DNA from: Lachnospira sp. UBA5912
Lineage (GTDB): Bacteria > Bacillota > Clostridia > Lachnospirales > Lachnospiraceae
Assembly (NCBI GenBank): GCA_002435585.1
Contig: DJDY01000076.1
Coordinates: forward strand, 1-6,133
Direction of reading: 5' to 3'
DNA: 6,133 bases
The position numbers were made by a program, and so were the translations under genes. Below are positions 5,883-6,133 of this stretch, piece after piece (position 1 is the stretch's first letter; every line of letters starts with the position of its first letter). Under the pieces are notes generated by a model that saw nothing but the letters and a program-made list of their open reading frames with translations, did no database searches and was not told where the DNA came from.

Positions 5883-6133
5883 ATGTTATTTCAACTTTAC
5901 GGAGATGGCACTATCTATAAGCTTATAGGATGGGTGCTTGTATTCGCAGGTCTTGTTATATGTAACGAACTTGCAAGACGTTCAAAGTTTGGTGGATTAT
6001 TATTCTTTGTATTTATCCCAATTGCTTTGACAGTTTATTTCGTAGCTATCCAGATAGGTGCTGCGAATGGTGCTTCATGGGCACTTAACAACCAGACATA
6101 TCAGTATATGAATGGATGGTTCCATTATGCTAA
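5883..6133 (+). CDS. Membrane protein of unknown function, N-terminal part (3' end outside window)
   Basis: Eighty-three codons are visible from the ATG at 5883, and the frame is open to the window edge. GGAGG at 5869-5873 gives a 9-bp spacing and fixes the start. The protein opens with MLFQLYGDGTIYKL, then a hydrophobic segment at about 12-29, a conserved-looking polar turn NELARRSKFGG (28-38) and a second hydrophobic segment at about 38-58, followed by a Gly/Ala/Asn-rich loop with several Trp and Tyr. No signal peptide cleavage site is evident. The opening reminds me of the uncharacterised DUF5692 membrane family, but this is from memory and not secure. The gene has its own promoter and is separated from the kinase gene by 181 bp, so it starts a new transcription unit. 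No function can be given. Confidence 0.75.
   Translation, partial: MLFQLYGDGTIYKLIGWVLVFAGLVICNELARRSKFGGLLFFVFIPIALTVYFVAIQIGAANGASWALNNQTYQYMNGWFHYA

Overview
The window looks like chromosomal DNA from a low-GC, motile, spore-lineage Firmicute. The best fit is the Lachnospiraceae (a Butyrivibrio, Lachnospira or Roseburia-like organism). This rests on the AT-rich intergenic DNA, the heavy use of ATA and AGA codons, strong AGGAGG-type ribosome binding sites, canonical sigma-A promoters and two intergenic matches to the Spo0A box. The genus is inference from style and protein resemblance; no search was run.

Layout from left to right. Positions 1-368 are the 3' end of the release factor 1 gene (prfA), closed by a strong intrinsic terminator. 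A short gap with a three-copy 14-bp tandem repeat follows. Next, on the minus strand, is a complete HD-GYP cyclic-di-GMP phosphodiesterase gene (531-1628). A 416-bp AT-rich divergent regulatory region (1629-2044) separates it from a plus-strand NhaC-family antiporter gene, best started at GTG 2045. That region holds one promoter for each gene, a Spo0A-box match, 11-bp phased A-tracts and a 12-bp hairpin in the nhaC leader. A terminator and a 12-bp palindrome lie after nhaC. Then comes a methyl-accepting chemotaxis protein (MCP) gene with a multi-pass membrane sensor (3530-5034). It carries a one-base frameshift inside the signalling tip, so as written it is broken. A shikimate-kinase-like P-loop protein gene follows only 28 bp downstream and probably shares its transcript. 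The window ends in the first 83 codons of an unidentified membrane protein whose promoter overlaps a second Spo0A-box match and a Rex-like dyad.

The HD-GYP enzyme (c-di-GMP removal) and the MCP (input to CheA) both fit a motility or lifestyle-switching theme. The antiporter and the kinase-like protein are not obviously connected to it. I see no mobile element, CRISPR array, tRNA or rRNA, and no convincing new multi-gene system. The points most worth a second look are the MCP frameshift, the kinase family member that has lost a key shikimate-binding arginine, and the regulatory signals around 1825 and 5820.
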